This document shows positions 46,915 to 58,428 of a stretch of DNA of 64,000 nt, one piece after another (position 1 is the first letter of the stretch; each line of letters starts with the position of its first letter). The position numbers were made by a program, and so were the translations under genes. This stretch comes from Pterois miles (lineage: Eukaryota > Chordata > Actinopteri > Perciformes > Scorpaenidae). The notes beneath the pieces were generated by a model. That model saw nothing but the letters and a program-made list of their open reading frames with translations. It did not search any database and was not told the DNA's origin. The stretch is taken from assembly GCA_947000775.1 (NCBI GenBank), contig CAMQGK010000416.1, positions 2,534,001 to 2,598,000 on the forward strand, read 5' to 3'.

Positions 46915-47876
46915 TTTCCTGGCACTGGCTCCTCACCCGCCCACAGTTTGTGAGGACACAGGACTTATTTGACACGGTGGTTGAGTGTGGGGGCCCCACA
47001 GGGACGGTTCTGGCTCCGTTCCTCTTCACGCTCTCACTGCAGACTTCACTTACTCCACCTGTCCCTGGGTTTCTGATGCTTGCTATGTGGCTATACTGAT
47101 GGGGACGACGCGGGTAGAGACTTTCCCAGGATGTGGCTGGTGCCTGCGGAACCATAGATACGGGGAAATAAAGAGCTGGTGGTGGATTTCCGGGAAACTC
47201 ATCCCTCACACCGGTGACATCAGGGTAGACATTGAGATGGTGACATTTTTCCTGGGTGTTCACCTGATCTGGCTGGACACAACTCCTCTGCACTCATAAG
47301 AAAGGAGAGCAGGCTGTACCTGCTAGGAGATGAGGTCTTTGGAGTGCAGGGGACACTTTGAAATTTTTGCACTGTTGTGGATCAGCCATATTTTTGGAGG
47401 GTTTGCTGGGGAGAGATAAGCTGAGAAGGAAGAGGTGGATAAGATTTTAAGGGCCAGCTCTGTCCTGGGATGCTCTCTGGATAGTGAGGTGGTGGGAGAG
47501 AGGAGGAGATGGCTGCTGTTCATGATGGAGAAGGCTCCCACCCCATGAGAGACCAAGAGCTCTGGAGGCTCCTTCAGTGCGGCTGCTCACCTAAGTGTCG
47601 AAGGAGCGTTCAGAAGGTCCTTCCTGCCTGCAGCTGTTGCTCCACACCAGCACTGCTCCCAGTAACCACATCCAGTCACATTCCACACTCACCGGACATA
47701 AGTGCAATAAGGCTTTTGTCATTTATTGATATGATGGACACATTTTTTCTGTCTTTCTTTTTCTATTTTCTATTATGTTATCTAATTTTTTTTATTTGTT
47801 TGCTGCTGTACGTGTATTTCCCCACTGTGGGACTAATAAAGGAATATCTTTCTTATCTTATCTTATCTTAATGATT
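46915..47876 (+). pseudogene. L2-like LINE 3' fragment with TTATC tail
   Basis: Encodes LLTRPQFVRTQDLFDTVVEC, GPTGTVLAPFLFTL (the RT motif usually read GAPQGTVLxP), and ELVVDFR- and TPVT-like residues in a shifted frame near 47170-47220. Further on it keeps the C-terminal outline of the family (SALSWDALWIVRWWERGGDG and RSEGPSCLQL in broken frames). The end TTCCCCACTGTGGGACTAAT, AAAGGAATATC and (TTATC)n marks the LINE 3' end. Much of the palm domain including the DD motif is missing. The frames at 46985-47299 and 47509-47871 are by-products. Confidence 0.8.
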
Positions 47877-47930
47877 GTTGTGTTTTTGGGATGATGATGA
47901 CAAACTCCATGAAACGGTGCTCTCTACTAT

Positions 47931-47958
47931 CTGTCTCTCTCTCTCTCTCTGTCCCTGT

Positions 47959-48011
<53 letters not shown>
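47931..48011. repeat. CT and GT microsatellite
   Basis: (CT)n followed by (GT)n, ending at GTCTGACA. Confidence 0.95.
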
Positions 48012-48056
48012 TGACACTGGCATTTTGAATTATAAAGACACAAATGGTCAAGAGGG

Positions 48057-48396
48057 CCATCCATCCATCCATCCATCGCAACCGCTATCCCGTAGGGGTG
48101 GGGGGGGGGGGGAGGTGGACAGGTCGCCAGTCCATCGCAGGGCACATAGAGACAGACAACATATAGACAGGCAACCATTCACACTCACATTCACACCTAC
48201 GGGCACATTTAGAGTCATCAATTAACCTAAACAGCATGTCTTTGGACGGGGGGGGGAAGCCGGGGTACCCGGGGGGGACCCAGGCTAAAAGGGGGAGAAC
48301 ATGCAAACTCCACACAGAAGAGCCGCAAGCTGGAATCGATCCTGCGACCCTCTTGCTGTGAGGCGACAGCGCTAACCACTACACCACCGTGCAGCC
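48057..48396 (-). mobile_element. SINE-B copy 3, with (CCAT)n end
   Basis: The right end on the minus strand gives a tRNA-like head (GGGCTGCACGGTGGTGTAGT, GGTTAGCGCTGTCGCCTCAC, AGCAAGAGGGTCGCAGGATC). The left end is (CCAT)n. It shares the CGGGCACATTTAGAGTCATC and CATGTCTTTGGAC blocks with the other copies. G-runs at 48101-48115, 48247-48256 and 48270-48290 replace expected mixed sequence, as in other repeat copies here. Confidence 0.87.
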
Positions 48397-48824
48397 CGGT
48401 TCAAGAGGGCCTCATTGTAATTTCCTTCAGGGGTTCATGTGGGCATCCGGAAGGATTTGTATGATGGCTCACAGCTATTAGTCTCGTGATGTAATAGACC
48501 TGAATATTTGAGAGAAAAATGAATGGAGTTGTCACATCTTTCCACCTGTACAGTATGTGCTGCAATATGTCGACCTTGAAGTGGAAGCGTGTGAGGATGA
48601 TGTGGGGGAGCATGTGCGGTCATCATGCAGCTAGTAACAGCCCGACCCTCCAGCCTCTGCAAACTGTGAAATATTTTCACACGGGAAAATTTATAAAAGC
48701 TCATGAGTTTAAAATTTATCACTGCATGATTTACCAAAGTGAAAATTTCAGGATATTAATTCACAACATTCCCATAAATTCAAATACTGTTGCACAACAG
48801 CTCAGTATTGAAAAAAGTGACATG

Positions 48825-48864
<40 letters not shown>

Positions 48865-49639
48865 GAGGTTTGTGTGTTAATATTAAAAATATGTTAATTG
48901 TTAATAATCATAGGACATTACAGCTCACAGCTGATGTAGTTTCATTTAGTAGTTAATTAAATATGCTTTTGTGCTGCGAACATGTAAACTAACATGCTTT
49001 GGTAATATAACATGTTCTCAGCCCTCATTGTCAGGATCACTGAAACTGAGGATGATGATGATGATGATGATGATAATAACAGAGTAATATACTTATATCG
49101 TCATACCATGATATTTGAGATGGGTATAGTACAGTGAAAGTCCAGAAAGGACCCACAGCCAATCAGTAAACAGATCCTGTGACTCGTGTGACATGTTGAC
49201 CTGTATTACAAAGAATTTCTTCCTCCCTGAAAAATGTAATTATTGCAGTGAGCCGTACTGTGCTGCACATTGTCTAAAATGTTGGAATTTTAATACACTG
49301 TATGTTAGTGACTTACTGTAAGTCTGCCATACCATACACCATGTCATACCACAGCATATACAGTACCATCCTATACAAATCCTCAGATCTAATCACTATT
49401 ACCCAGAAGAGGAGATTCAGGAGTACACAGGAGTGAAAACAGTACAAAAAGTAACATCATCAAGAGAGTGGTTCTACTGCATTTTCCTGTCATTTATTGT
49501 TATACTAGTTTCTTTCTCCTCTGATCGCTGTTTGTGTGCAGAGCAGACAGACGGCACTCAGCAGCCCTGCTAGCTTGTTGCTACCAATATCAGCTGCTCT
49601 GATTCAACAATGTTCGGCTGAAAAACATGCATGTAGGCT
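48397..49639. other. Intronic sequence with short microsatellites
   Basis: Contains (TG)n at 48827-48862 and (GAT)n at about 49051-49074. Bases 49626-49639 are the left target duplication of the next element. No gene. Confidence 0.45.
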
Positions 49640-49797
49640 AGTCAGACTAGTGGGGACTAGTCAGACTGTTACGAACTGATGGAGCCACTTGGATAAGGGG
49701 CGAAACGTCTTCAGAGACAAATCCAAGTCCAGTTGCCTTCGATTCAATTGTTTGCCAGAATGAATATGACCTGGATGAATGAGAACATCCACAGACT
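49640..49797 (+). mobile_element. Retrozyme-like short element, copy B, 14 bp target duplication
   Basis: A 158 bp unit flanked on both sides by CATGCATGTAGGCT (49626-49639 and 49798-49811). It starts AGTCAGACTAGTGGGGACTA and ends ATGAGAACATCCACAGACT. The middle is the same as the Penelope-like tail at 34825: core, GCCACTT-GGAT-AAGGGGC hairpin, GAAAC, GTC. The core here reads CTGATGG, not CTGATGA, which changes an invariant A of the hammerhead and should impair cleavage. There is no reading frame, poly-A or Pol III promoter. An exact 14 bp duplication shows it moved as a discrete unit. Confidence 0.75.
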
Positions 49798-51650
49798 CAT
49801 GCATGTAGGCTGAAATTTAACTATGGTGTTGTTCTGTCAGGAAAAGTAACTCACTAACTAAAGTCTGCTGCTAGGCTAATTCATGTTTTTTTTTTTTTTT
49901 AAGAAAAAGGTGTAAAATGTGTAGTGTAAAATGTCACAGGCATGCAGCATTATTGTGTAGATTACGGCTCACTTGTAATGCACTTCAGAAGGATTCATGT
50001 TTTGTTACTGTAATGATTATGTACTGACGTGGGTCACACAGATACTGATATCGAAAAGATGCAGCTTTGTATATGGTAGACTGTTGTGGTCTATTTTTTA
50101 AACATTTTCTTAAAAAAGGGAGTTCAGAATTATCTTTTTACCTGTATTAAGTGATGAAAAGCCATGTGCAGGAATATAGAAAACTGAAGATGCAATACAC
50201 TGAGATGCATCAAGAATAGTTGTACATTCAAATCGCTGACAGGTGAATGGTAATCGAATCAAATGGTGAGGCTAGTGAAGATTCACACTCCACAGAATGA
50301 AGTAAAACAATAACTACCCCACCATACTGTCTCATACCATACCATACCGTACTGTACCATTCCACAGCATAGCATACCATACAATTGTACTACACAAAAC
50401 CATTAACTACTACTAAAACTATTCCTCCGTGCAATATTCAAAATTCATCCACTGACCAAATATTGCAGAATATGTCCAGATCTGGTTGTTTAGACCTGTT
50501 TTATTGAAGAATAGCAGCTAATGAACCTCTGCTAACTTATTGTCAAACACTTACATTTGCTATGACTTTTTCACAGTAAAAGCATCCCACTGGTTCTCTG
50601 GTGTAAAGCTTTTAATGTGTAGCAGCAGCAGCTGGGAATATTGGGTTTGTCACAGTATGTGTAATAATATCATGAAATTCAGCTGAGCTGAGAAAATATC
50701 CAGATTGAAATATCTGGTTTTGGCTGATTCAGTAAAGAAATCAATAGTGCCAAGGCAACAAAATGCTCAACAACAGATATATGCAGACAGAGACTCTCGG
50801 TACTCTCTCTCTCTCTGATATGTAAGACTAATTACAGTAACATAAGTTACAGCAGTGAGTCAGAATTAGTTTCAGTATAGAAAATGATGACACTTCTCTA
50901 TACTAACAAATGATCCTGGCCCTATTACATTTGTTTCACAGAGAAAATCAAGTAATGTTTAGACCATAAAACAAAACATTGGAGTAATTAGGGACCTATG
51001 AATTCTGGATTACTGCCAGATAGGCAGTAATTAGACAGATATTTAGGCATTCTCCTGGCAGAGCAGGGGTTCCCAAAACAACTTAGCCTACTTCCAAGGT
51101 GCAAAGAGAAAGGGAAGGGGAAAGTCTGGCTTGTAATTTTATTTACTCAAGACACACTGTGTTACTCATGCATATACATGTATTGTACAGAAAATGCATA
51201 TTTACACCAATTTTTTGAATACCACATAGCAAATACTACAATTAGCATGCAAATGAATGAAAACCACCCCAAACTACAATCCACATTCTTTGATCTTTCA
51301 TTATTACATATTATTTTTATTTGAGATATGTAGTTTCTTGGAGTTTTCATGCAAAATTCTTCCACTGTGTTATCTGGCTGAGCTGAGGCCATAGGCAGAG
51401 TCAGCTGTTTGACCAGTGTGGAAGCTGTGACACACACCACTGTAAGCTCAACCAGCTGCTCGGGAGGGGCAACCCCTCTATCTTTGGCCACACACACATG
51501 CACGTACAGATGTGTCAAGGGCTCAGAAAGCCTGGGTTTTGTACAGCTTGTCTCTGAAATTGGTTTCCATTAGCTCCATTGTGATTATTAACTTTCCATT
51601 GATGCAGAGGCACAGTGACGTCAAGCAGTGTCCTTGACGGAAAAGCAGCA
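49798..51650. other. Intronic sequence, no gene seen
   Basis: Bases 49798-49811 are the right target duplication of the short element. A 118-codon minus-strand frame at 51162-51518 matches nothing I know and is not flanked by convincing splice sites in phase with sgsm2. Otherwise featureless. Confidence 0.4.
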
Positions 51651-51675
51651 CCCAGTCACCAGCTGAGGAGTACAA

Positions 51676-51679
<4 letters not shown>

Positions 51680-51747
<68 letters not shown>

Positions 51748-51750
51748 TGA
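51680..51750. repeat. TG microsatellite next to sgsm2 exon
   Basis: About 70 bp of (TG)n lying 60 bp from the splice donor of the exon at 51811-51886, inside the intron. Confidence 0.97.
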
Positions 51751-51810
51751 CAGAAAGCGGAAGAGAAGGAGACAATGTGTGTGTCCAGACAAAGTCTAGA
51801 GAGTACTTAC

Positions 51811-51886
51811 TGCACAGAGCAATGATGTGGCTGCTGTCTTCGTGGACAAATTTCTTAGTCACTGCTTCCTCCATAATCTGCTTCAC
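51811..51886 (-). CDS. sgsm2: sgsm2 coding exon: N-terminal KQIMEEAV block
   Basis: On the minus strand CTTTTGTGTGCAG precedes base 51886 and the exon ends CTGTGCA before GTAAGT, a near-perfect donor. The 76 bp start in phase 0 and encode VKQIMEEAVTKKFVHEDSSH plus IIALC. I recognise this from the N-terminus of SGSM proteins. HIIALC points to SGSM2, as I recall HIISFC in SGSM1. The final A starts the ACT codon completed at 7845, so the following intron is 43,965 bp. The preceding exon should carry the start codon and a segment ending in a KKE or KRE-like sequence. I searched 51887-64000 by eye for it on the minus strand without success, so the promoter is probably right of the window. Confidence 0.92.
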
Positions 51887-52350
51887 CTGCACACAAAAGA
51901 GCCAAAATTTGTTACTGTGCCTGGAATAATTGTCATCGTCTTTACCTTAGCTGCCATTATTGCTCCCTGTACAGGTAGCACAAAGACAAGCTGTAGTCAT
52001 CACCATTATCACAGCAGTTATATACAGTACATCAGCCATGAGAAGATAAAGAAATCATCGCAGAATATCAGAAAACACAACTCAAACACTGCATGACCAC
52101 TAGGGCATCATGCTCTAGTGAGCATTAATATTCACAACACGTCTTGGAAATCTGACAATTATTGTTCCACACAACATATAATGACAAAGAAGTTGGTCAA
52201 GGACACATGCTAAACTGAACTTGTGCCAGATGAAAAGTCAAGAGTCACAAAATGATTAATATTATTGAATTTCTCTATAAACAAGCTTTGTTATCCAAGC
52301 TAGTTATCATAAATGATGTTTATTCTTGTTCTGCTGGTATTCTTCCATAT

Positions 52351-52694
52351 TTAAGAAGAAGAAGAAGAAGATAGAAGATAGTCCTTTATTAGTCCCGCTA
52401 GGGGAAATTCAATTTTTTCACTCTGTTAACTTATACACACACATGCACAAACAGGTCCATATACATGCAACAATTGGTGAGGTGTCAGAGTGATGGGGCT
52501 GCTCCTGACAAGCGCCCTGAGCAGTTGGGGGTTTGGTGCCTTGCTCAGGGGCACCTCGGCAGTGCCCAAGAGGTAAACTGGCACCTCTCCAGCTACCAGT
52601 TCACGCTCAGTTCTTGGTCCATGTCGGGACTTGAACCGGTGACCCTCCGGTTCCCAAGCCAACTCCCTACAGACTGAGCTACTGCCGCCCCCAG
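52351..52694 (-). mobile_element. SINE-A copy 3, full length
   Basis: On the minus strand: GGGGGCGGCAGTAGCTCAGT head, ACCGGAGGGTCACCGGTTCA, AGTCCC (B box), GAGGTGCCAGTTTACCTCTT, CCCCCAACTGCTCAGGGCGC, then GGGACTAATAAAGGACTATC and a (CTT)n tail. The tail matches the L2-like LINE end (TGAATTTCCCC...GGACTAATAAAGGA) over about 25 bp. It lies upstream of the sgsm2 51.8 kb exon, in the same orientation as the gene. Confidence 0.9.
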
Positions 52695-55075
52695 GGAGTT
52701 TGCTGAGTTATGTAGTGATATTGCCATTCAGGCAAAATCTGTTTATAGTTCATTCTTTGTTTTTTCAGATTAAAAACCACATCAGATAAAATATAAAATC
52801 AAAACAGTAAAACCAGCAAAACAAAGGATTAGTGGGTTGTTTTCTTCATGAGAGGAAATGTAGGGAAGCAGAAGATTCTGCTGTTATTGACCATGGTGGA
52901 TGATATTGTGGGAAGTATACATACTCAGCTTTAATCAGCTCATCCTCCAGTAGAATTAATGTTTTGACATCAGAATCTTTTCACAGCGGGACAGTAAACC
53001 AATCAGCTGTTCATTCAGACAGACAGTCTGTAGGTTTACAGAATGGACAGATATTTGACAGGGACAAAAAGAAGAACAGACAATGCTTCGAAGATGACCA
53101 ACACAACATGCTCAGCTGATGGTAATCAAACGAACATATGATAAAGTAGGGCCGCATTGAATAGTTAAAAGCTTTGAAGCTTCATTCATAATGCTGACTT
53201 TCGAATTATTATTATCATTAATAATATACAGAAATATTTTAGCATTACCTTCCACCTTCTCTCTCAAACACACACACAGCCAGCAACACAGTGCTCAGTC
53301 GTCTCTGTAATTGTCTCCATTAAAAAGTCTAAATCTATTGAAAAAAAGATGAAAAAAGATTAAAATTAATTAATTAATGAATCAATTCATTAAAATTCAC
53401 AACATGTTTTTATTTAACATAATTTTCTGCTTCAATCCATATTTTTTGGCATTTAGCCTTTCAAAAATGACATTTTCACTGCGGTCAAAAACTGTTTGCG
53501 CTCATGCACATACCTGTATCTATCCATCCATCAACACCATAAATTACATTTACACAAATCAAAATAAAAATGAAGCAGTGCGAGATGAGGTGACACCAGT
53601 GTGCATTTATATCTGAAAACTCTGACCGCTGACAGTATGACTGAAAATTTCCCCCCAAAATGGGCATGTATTTAATTCAGATAGCATTTGTTATTACTGC
53701 CTATAACTACAGCTGACAATGCTACCAAATTATCTGCACTTGGTTATCAGTGTGGAAAGCTTTTTGCCTTTGTGCGGCAACTACCTGATTACAAAAACAG
53801 AAATATAAATGAATTATGCAGTCTCCTCTTAACATTGTGACAGCTACTAATAACAGCTCTGACTGTCTCGCCCAAACATCCGCACCACTGGCTTCCAATT
53901 AATACCATGACATCCCGGAAACATTCAGATGAGTCTTTCTGCTGCTATCTATTGTGTCTCTGGGGAGGAGAGCCCGACTTAGTTCAACAACATCAAGTCA
54001 GTCTGGTGTTCGCTTGTCTAGGTTCACTCTCTCCGTAGAATTAATTGTCGTCTGTAATTAAACCGGGACCTGTCTGACACCTCTGCCTTGTTTGGGTCTA
54101 ATTGATGAACAGGAAGAATTGCTTGGTTGTGTGATAATAAAGCTCAGCACGACCAGGTTCAAACTTTTTCCCTGCATTACAGAGGTGTGGGAGGTGGTAG
54201 AACTGTCATGTCTGAGGGATGGATCTTCATCATCCTTGTCACCAAGTTGATGTTCAGTCTTCATCAAGTTCCCTAATCAAAGCTATCTGTGAGGCCTAAT
54301 CACCCATTTTGTACAGCCAGAGAAGCCAAAGACAAATACAGATATAACCATTTTGTCATAACACTGGTGTCCACCTTGTTCTTTCAGTGTTCAGGTTTCT
54401 GTTTGTTCGTCTCTCACTGGTTTTCTCTACTGCTACTTCTGACTACAATAAGCAAGTCCTCAAAGCTTAATGACAACATGTTTAACCACAGAAACTCAAC
54501 TCAGGAACTAAAATCACATTCCTGTTTGTCTTTCCTTTGCATCTGAACAACTGTGAAGATTACGGATGCAATCATCCAACTCTTTTCTCTCCCAATATTT
54601 ACTTCACTACCTCAAATGATCTCATCTGCCAATCTGATTAGCAGGGCTCTCCTTTTCCAATGTTAAAACCTGTTACTGAGAGGAATTCCTTGGAATCACC
54701 TTTATGTAAGGTAACATGAGGTCAGGGTTTGTGTGTGTGTGACTAAATGAATGGAGAAAAAGATTTTAAAATGTTATTGACAAAGAAAGTACTTACTGTG
54801 GAACCCTCACGTCATAGTCGCAATCCGTTCCACTTAAAAAGCTACAAGTAGGGGTGCAACGGAGCAAAAAACTTACGGTTCAGATCGTACTTCGGTTTTG
54901 AGTCACAGATCGGAGCAGCAGAAAAAAAGGGAGAAAATTTAACTTTTAAAGATGCCCTGATCATGTTTTTTTGCCACAGATAGATACTGCTGATCATCAA
55001 TGAGCCATATCGGCCAAGAGGATGTTGTTTTTAAATTTAAGTGTTATCCTTTTACTTTTTTATAGCCATCTATAG
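52695..55075. other. Upstream intronic sequence, no gene seen
   Basis: AT-rich. GTAGGGGTGCAACGG near 54847 followed by CGGTTCAGATCGTACTTCGG resembles the inverted end of a fish hAT-type repeat, without a partner in the window to confirm it. Confidence 0.35.
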
Positions 55076-55088
55076 TGGTTATTTGAAT

Positions 55089-55240
55089 CTGTGAAGGTTC
55101 TCATTCATCCAGGTCATATTCATTCTGGCAAAAGTTGAATCGAAGGCAACTGGACTAGATTTGTCCCTGAAGACGTTTCGCCCCTTATCCAAGTGGCTTC
55201 ATCAGTTCGAACGCTGCAGTCTGACTAGTCCCCACTAGTC
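55089..55240 (-). mobile_element. Retrozyme-like short element, copy C, 13 bp target duplication
   Basis: A 152 bp unit flanked by TGGTTATTTGAAT on both sides (55076-55088 and 55241-55253). On the minus strand it starts GACTAGTGGGGACTAGTCAG and ends GAATGAGAACCTTCACAG. The hammerhead-like core is intact: CTGATGA, GCCACTT-GGAT-AAGGGGC, GAAA, C, GTC. It shares nearly its whole length with copy B and, up to GCCAG, with the tail of the Penelope-like element. No coding capacity. It lies on the strand opposite to the other two. Confidence 0.77.
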
Positions 55241-55426
55241 TGGTTATTTGAATAAAAATACAAATGGTAAATAAAGTCAAATGGTAAGAAAATAAAAGAT
55301 TGATCTCTATTGATAAAAAAAAAAAATCTTGACATTAGTACTTCTAATTACTGCATGTATTATAAACTGTTTAGAGCTAGTGTTATTAAGTTAAACAGGT
55401 CATAAGTCCCTCTGTATTATTTATTT

Positions 55427-55505
55427 TACATTGCTGTGAAAACATCTCCTTCAAACAACTACATTTTACAAGATTACATTTGAACACATCATAATAACGT
55501 TTTTG

Positions 55506-55566
<61 letters not shown>
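55427..55566. repeat. Dispersed repeat and GATA microsatellite
   Basis: 55427-55505 matches 4811-4920 (CTGTGAAAACATCTCCTTCA). It is followed by (GATA)n at 55506-55566, about 15 units. Confidence 0.8.
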
Positions 55567-55567
<1 letters not shown>

Positions 55568-55942
55568 ATATAGCCAGAACACATAGTTTAAAACAATGGC
55601 CCCTCCCGTTAAGCTCTTGTCCTGCTGATTTCAACACTGATTTATTGTTCACAATGTACCATTATCAAGACTGAATTTACTTTATTGCAAACAGTCTCCC
55701 TACAATACCATAAGGTATCTACGTTTACATATTACGTTGGTATCACGGTAGCATAATGTAATGTGTGTGTGTTGCAGGTGTGTGGCCAAGTGACAGAAAG
55801 AGCGATGCGCTGAGAGCAGATCATCAAAGCAGAGAATTGTCTCTCATAATTTGCCCTCCCCAATTGTGAAATGAATCTGCCACTTCTGATCAGGATTAAG
55901 TGATGTAGCGGTGCTGCGTTAGTGATGCCGCTCTGGACTGGG

Positions 55943-56010
55943 GAATTCAGGTCTGGGGACAGGTGTAACGGGCACTGCAGCATTTTTCTTGATGAAAAAA
56001 CAATCAGTGG
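55943..56010 (+). repeat. Dispersed repeat, inverted partner of 32046-32116
   Basis: Same 70 bp as at 32046-32116 in the opposite orientation, with about six differences. Family unknown. Confidence 0.65.
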
Positions 56011-57026
56011 TTCTCTTCATTTTGAACTACTGGTATGTTTTATGGTTGTGATGGGCGTGGTTTGTCACACAGACAGACCTACTAAATGTCAGGTGCACCA
56101 GTGCGACCAATGAAAATGTGTAGTTGGACGTGATAGATTTCTGGACACATATGTGACACAAAACACCGTCAGATCTTCAGAATGTTGCCATCAACTTGAC
56201 ATCCCTAATCCCTACCATCTCCATGGGTGCTGTTTTACTGTATCTGGCCATGCCCTCTGATCTGCCTGCAGAGGAGGGAATTCACCTCAGAGTGGTCTAT
56301 TATAAAGGTAACTGAACTGAAGTGGCTTGCCATTTGTTATGCCTCCCATTTTTGTAGAGTCTGATTAATCATAGAATGTTACGCAGCCAGCAACACCAAT
56401 TCTGCAGTCTGTCAACTGCAAACTGAATTTTACAACAGACAGTTATTCGAACACTAGTGACAATATTAAAAAAAAAAAACAGAAAACTCTCACCTTACAA
56501 TCAATTAATAAATCAGTTAGAGGGATAACAATAAGGTCATTCAAACTGTCTTCTAGGTTCAGTCTGTAATCAAGTACTGGTAGGAGCTGAATAATAGAAC
56601 TCAATGAACCTTTTCAAGTTTGGATGAGGGTCAATCTCTATTTCAGCTGTCTTTAACATCTTTATCTTTAACATTTCTCTTAATACACACAGCATGTATT
56701 TAGGAGCAGTATCTAATAGAGGTCAGCTGATTAATCAGGCCGATTTTTTGACATTTTTTCACAATCGGTATCAGCCGATGTTTGAGTATATTAAGCTAAT
56801 TACCAAACAGGCACATCTGCGGGCAGCCCAGTGTTGTTGCTGTAGAGCATGTGACACCACCCCTTGTGTCAATCAAACTGCCATCCTACCGGCAGACCTT
56901 AGTAGATGAAGCCCAGTGTGCTAACCTTTGCAAGAGTGTGTGAGAAGAACAACGTCATAAATGGAAGACACCAGGACAAAGGTAAGGCTACTGATTGCAA
57001 GGCTCCAACCAGCTGTAGCTTACAGG
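56011..57026. other. Upstream intronic sequence, no gene seen
   Basis: TTTTTTGACATTTTTTCACAATCGGTATCAGCCGATG near 56745 looks like part of a fish dispersed repeat. No second copy here. Confidence 0.35.
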
Positions 57027-58060
57027 TAGGGATGGGTACCGAAACCTGTTAACAAGCTCCAGGGCTACGTTATTATATTGACAAGTGCCGACATTATCAA
57101 TTCTGTTTTTGGTGGCGGAGCATTTCTCTCCGTCGATAACGTTAGCTGTGTGAGGGGCGGAGCAGCTCTCATACATGCTGCTACAGCGCTGTGTTTACAC
57201 GCAGCTTCTGCTCTTAACTATGACGGAGAAAACTAAACCTCAAAAGCCCGACTAAACTTTACTAGAGGCGCTTGTCGCTTGTGGAAGTTTGCGTGTGAAG
57301 GTGGAAAGACAAGTTATTTGTCACAATGTTCAGCAAAAAGTTCACTTGGCTTGGTGCACTTAGCTTTCCTCATTAATCATGCTTACTGTTTAAGGGTCCT
57401 ACATCACCTCTATGACGTCACCACTACTGGCCTGTGTGTGGTCCCATAGCAGATATGAGCAGCAAGCTGTTTTGTGATCAATTAGATTATGGCCATATGG
57501 CTTGTAACAGTATCTGTCAACAAACAAATAAAAACATGCTTTAGGACAGTTTTGGAAATGTGCTTAAAAGGTTTTGAGCCCTGTACAATTACTACTATTA
57601 ACAGCCTTGCACACTACTATAAACATATGTCCAAATTCCTTCAATAACCTGCTATTTAAAAATGTATTTGATTGTAATGTGCATAAAATAACATATTTAT
57701 AGGATACATTACTTTAAAATAAAACACTAACGTTGTATTTTTCTTTTTTTTATAATAGCAGTCTGATGGCTGAACAGAAATACAATGCCTTATGGCAGTA
57801 TTTCACTGAACCAGCACCAGGGAAGAACAGATGCAATATCTGCAACATGTGGTGAGCATGGGAGCTAAAACAGGGAAGAAAAACACCACAAATATGGAAT
57901 CACCTAAAGTGTCAACACCTCCAGACTTATAGAGGCACAGAGGGAAAAAGCTGCTGCTACAGCCATCTCACTTCAGCCCACTGTAGCATTTTCTGCAAAC
58001 CAAAGACAAAGAAATGCTACAGGGTACTAGTGTGTGCAGCACTACTGTCGTTTATTTGTT
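57027..58060 (+). pseudogene. hAT element remnant with BED zinc-finger exon
   Basis: A BED-type finger is encoded from an ATG at 57766: MAEQKYNALWQYFTEPAPGK, NRCNICNM, then in shifted frames TGKKNTTN and WNHLKCQH. The CxxC (CNIC) and HxxxxH (HLKCQH) ligands are visible, as in hAT transposases. The frame is broken by a stop just after CNICNM. A T-rich tract ending in AG precedes the start, so the block may be an exon of the original transposase gene. About 740 bp upstream, TAGGGATGGGTACCGAAACC (57027) resembles the end of fish hAT elements. The catalytic region is absent and the right limit is uncertain. Confidence 0.65.
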
Positions 58061-58428
58061 TTATTTATGTAGGTTTACACATTTTTGTCTCAGAAATGTG
58101 ATAAATGCTGCCAGGTGCACTAAAACTTTATTATGTCATCAATAAGTTTATTTTAACAAAGTTAAGTTTTTTAGGTTACCTGTTTTTATGCATTCAATAT
58201 TTAGTTTATACATTATTTTTAGGTAAAATATATAAGTGCACTGCAGTGCTGACACAAAATGTAGATTGGAGAGACAGACCATAGATGTTGTTCAATGAAG
58301 TTGAGAAATTCTGTGTATAATTTGTTATTATTAAGCTGTTATATTTTATCAGATCACTTAATGTTCTGGTTCAATGACAATTTGTATTTAAACAGTCCTC
58401 TTCATCTTACTGTTCACATGTTGACATC

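Noticed and set aside
46985..47871. Three open frames of 77-133 codons
   Set aside because: They are out-of-frame readings of the L2-like LINE fragment and its tail.
51162..51518. 118-codon minus-strand frame near the sgsm2 exon
   Set aside because: Exons on both sides join in phase without it. No known motif.
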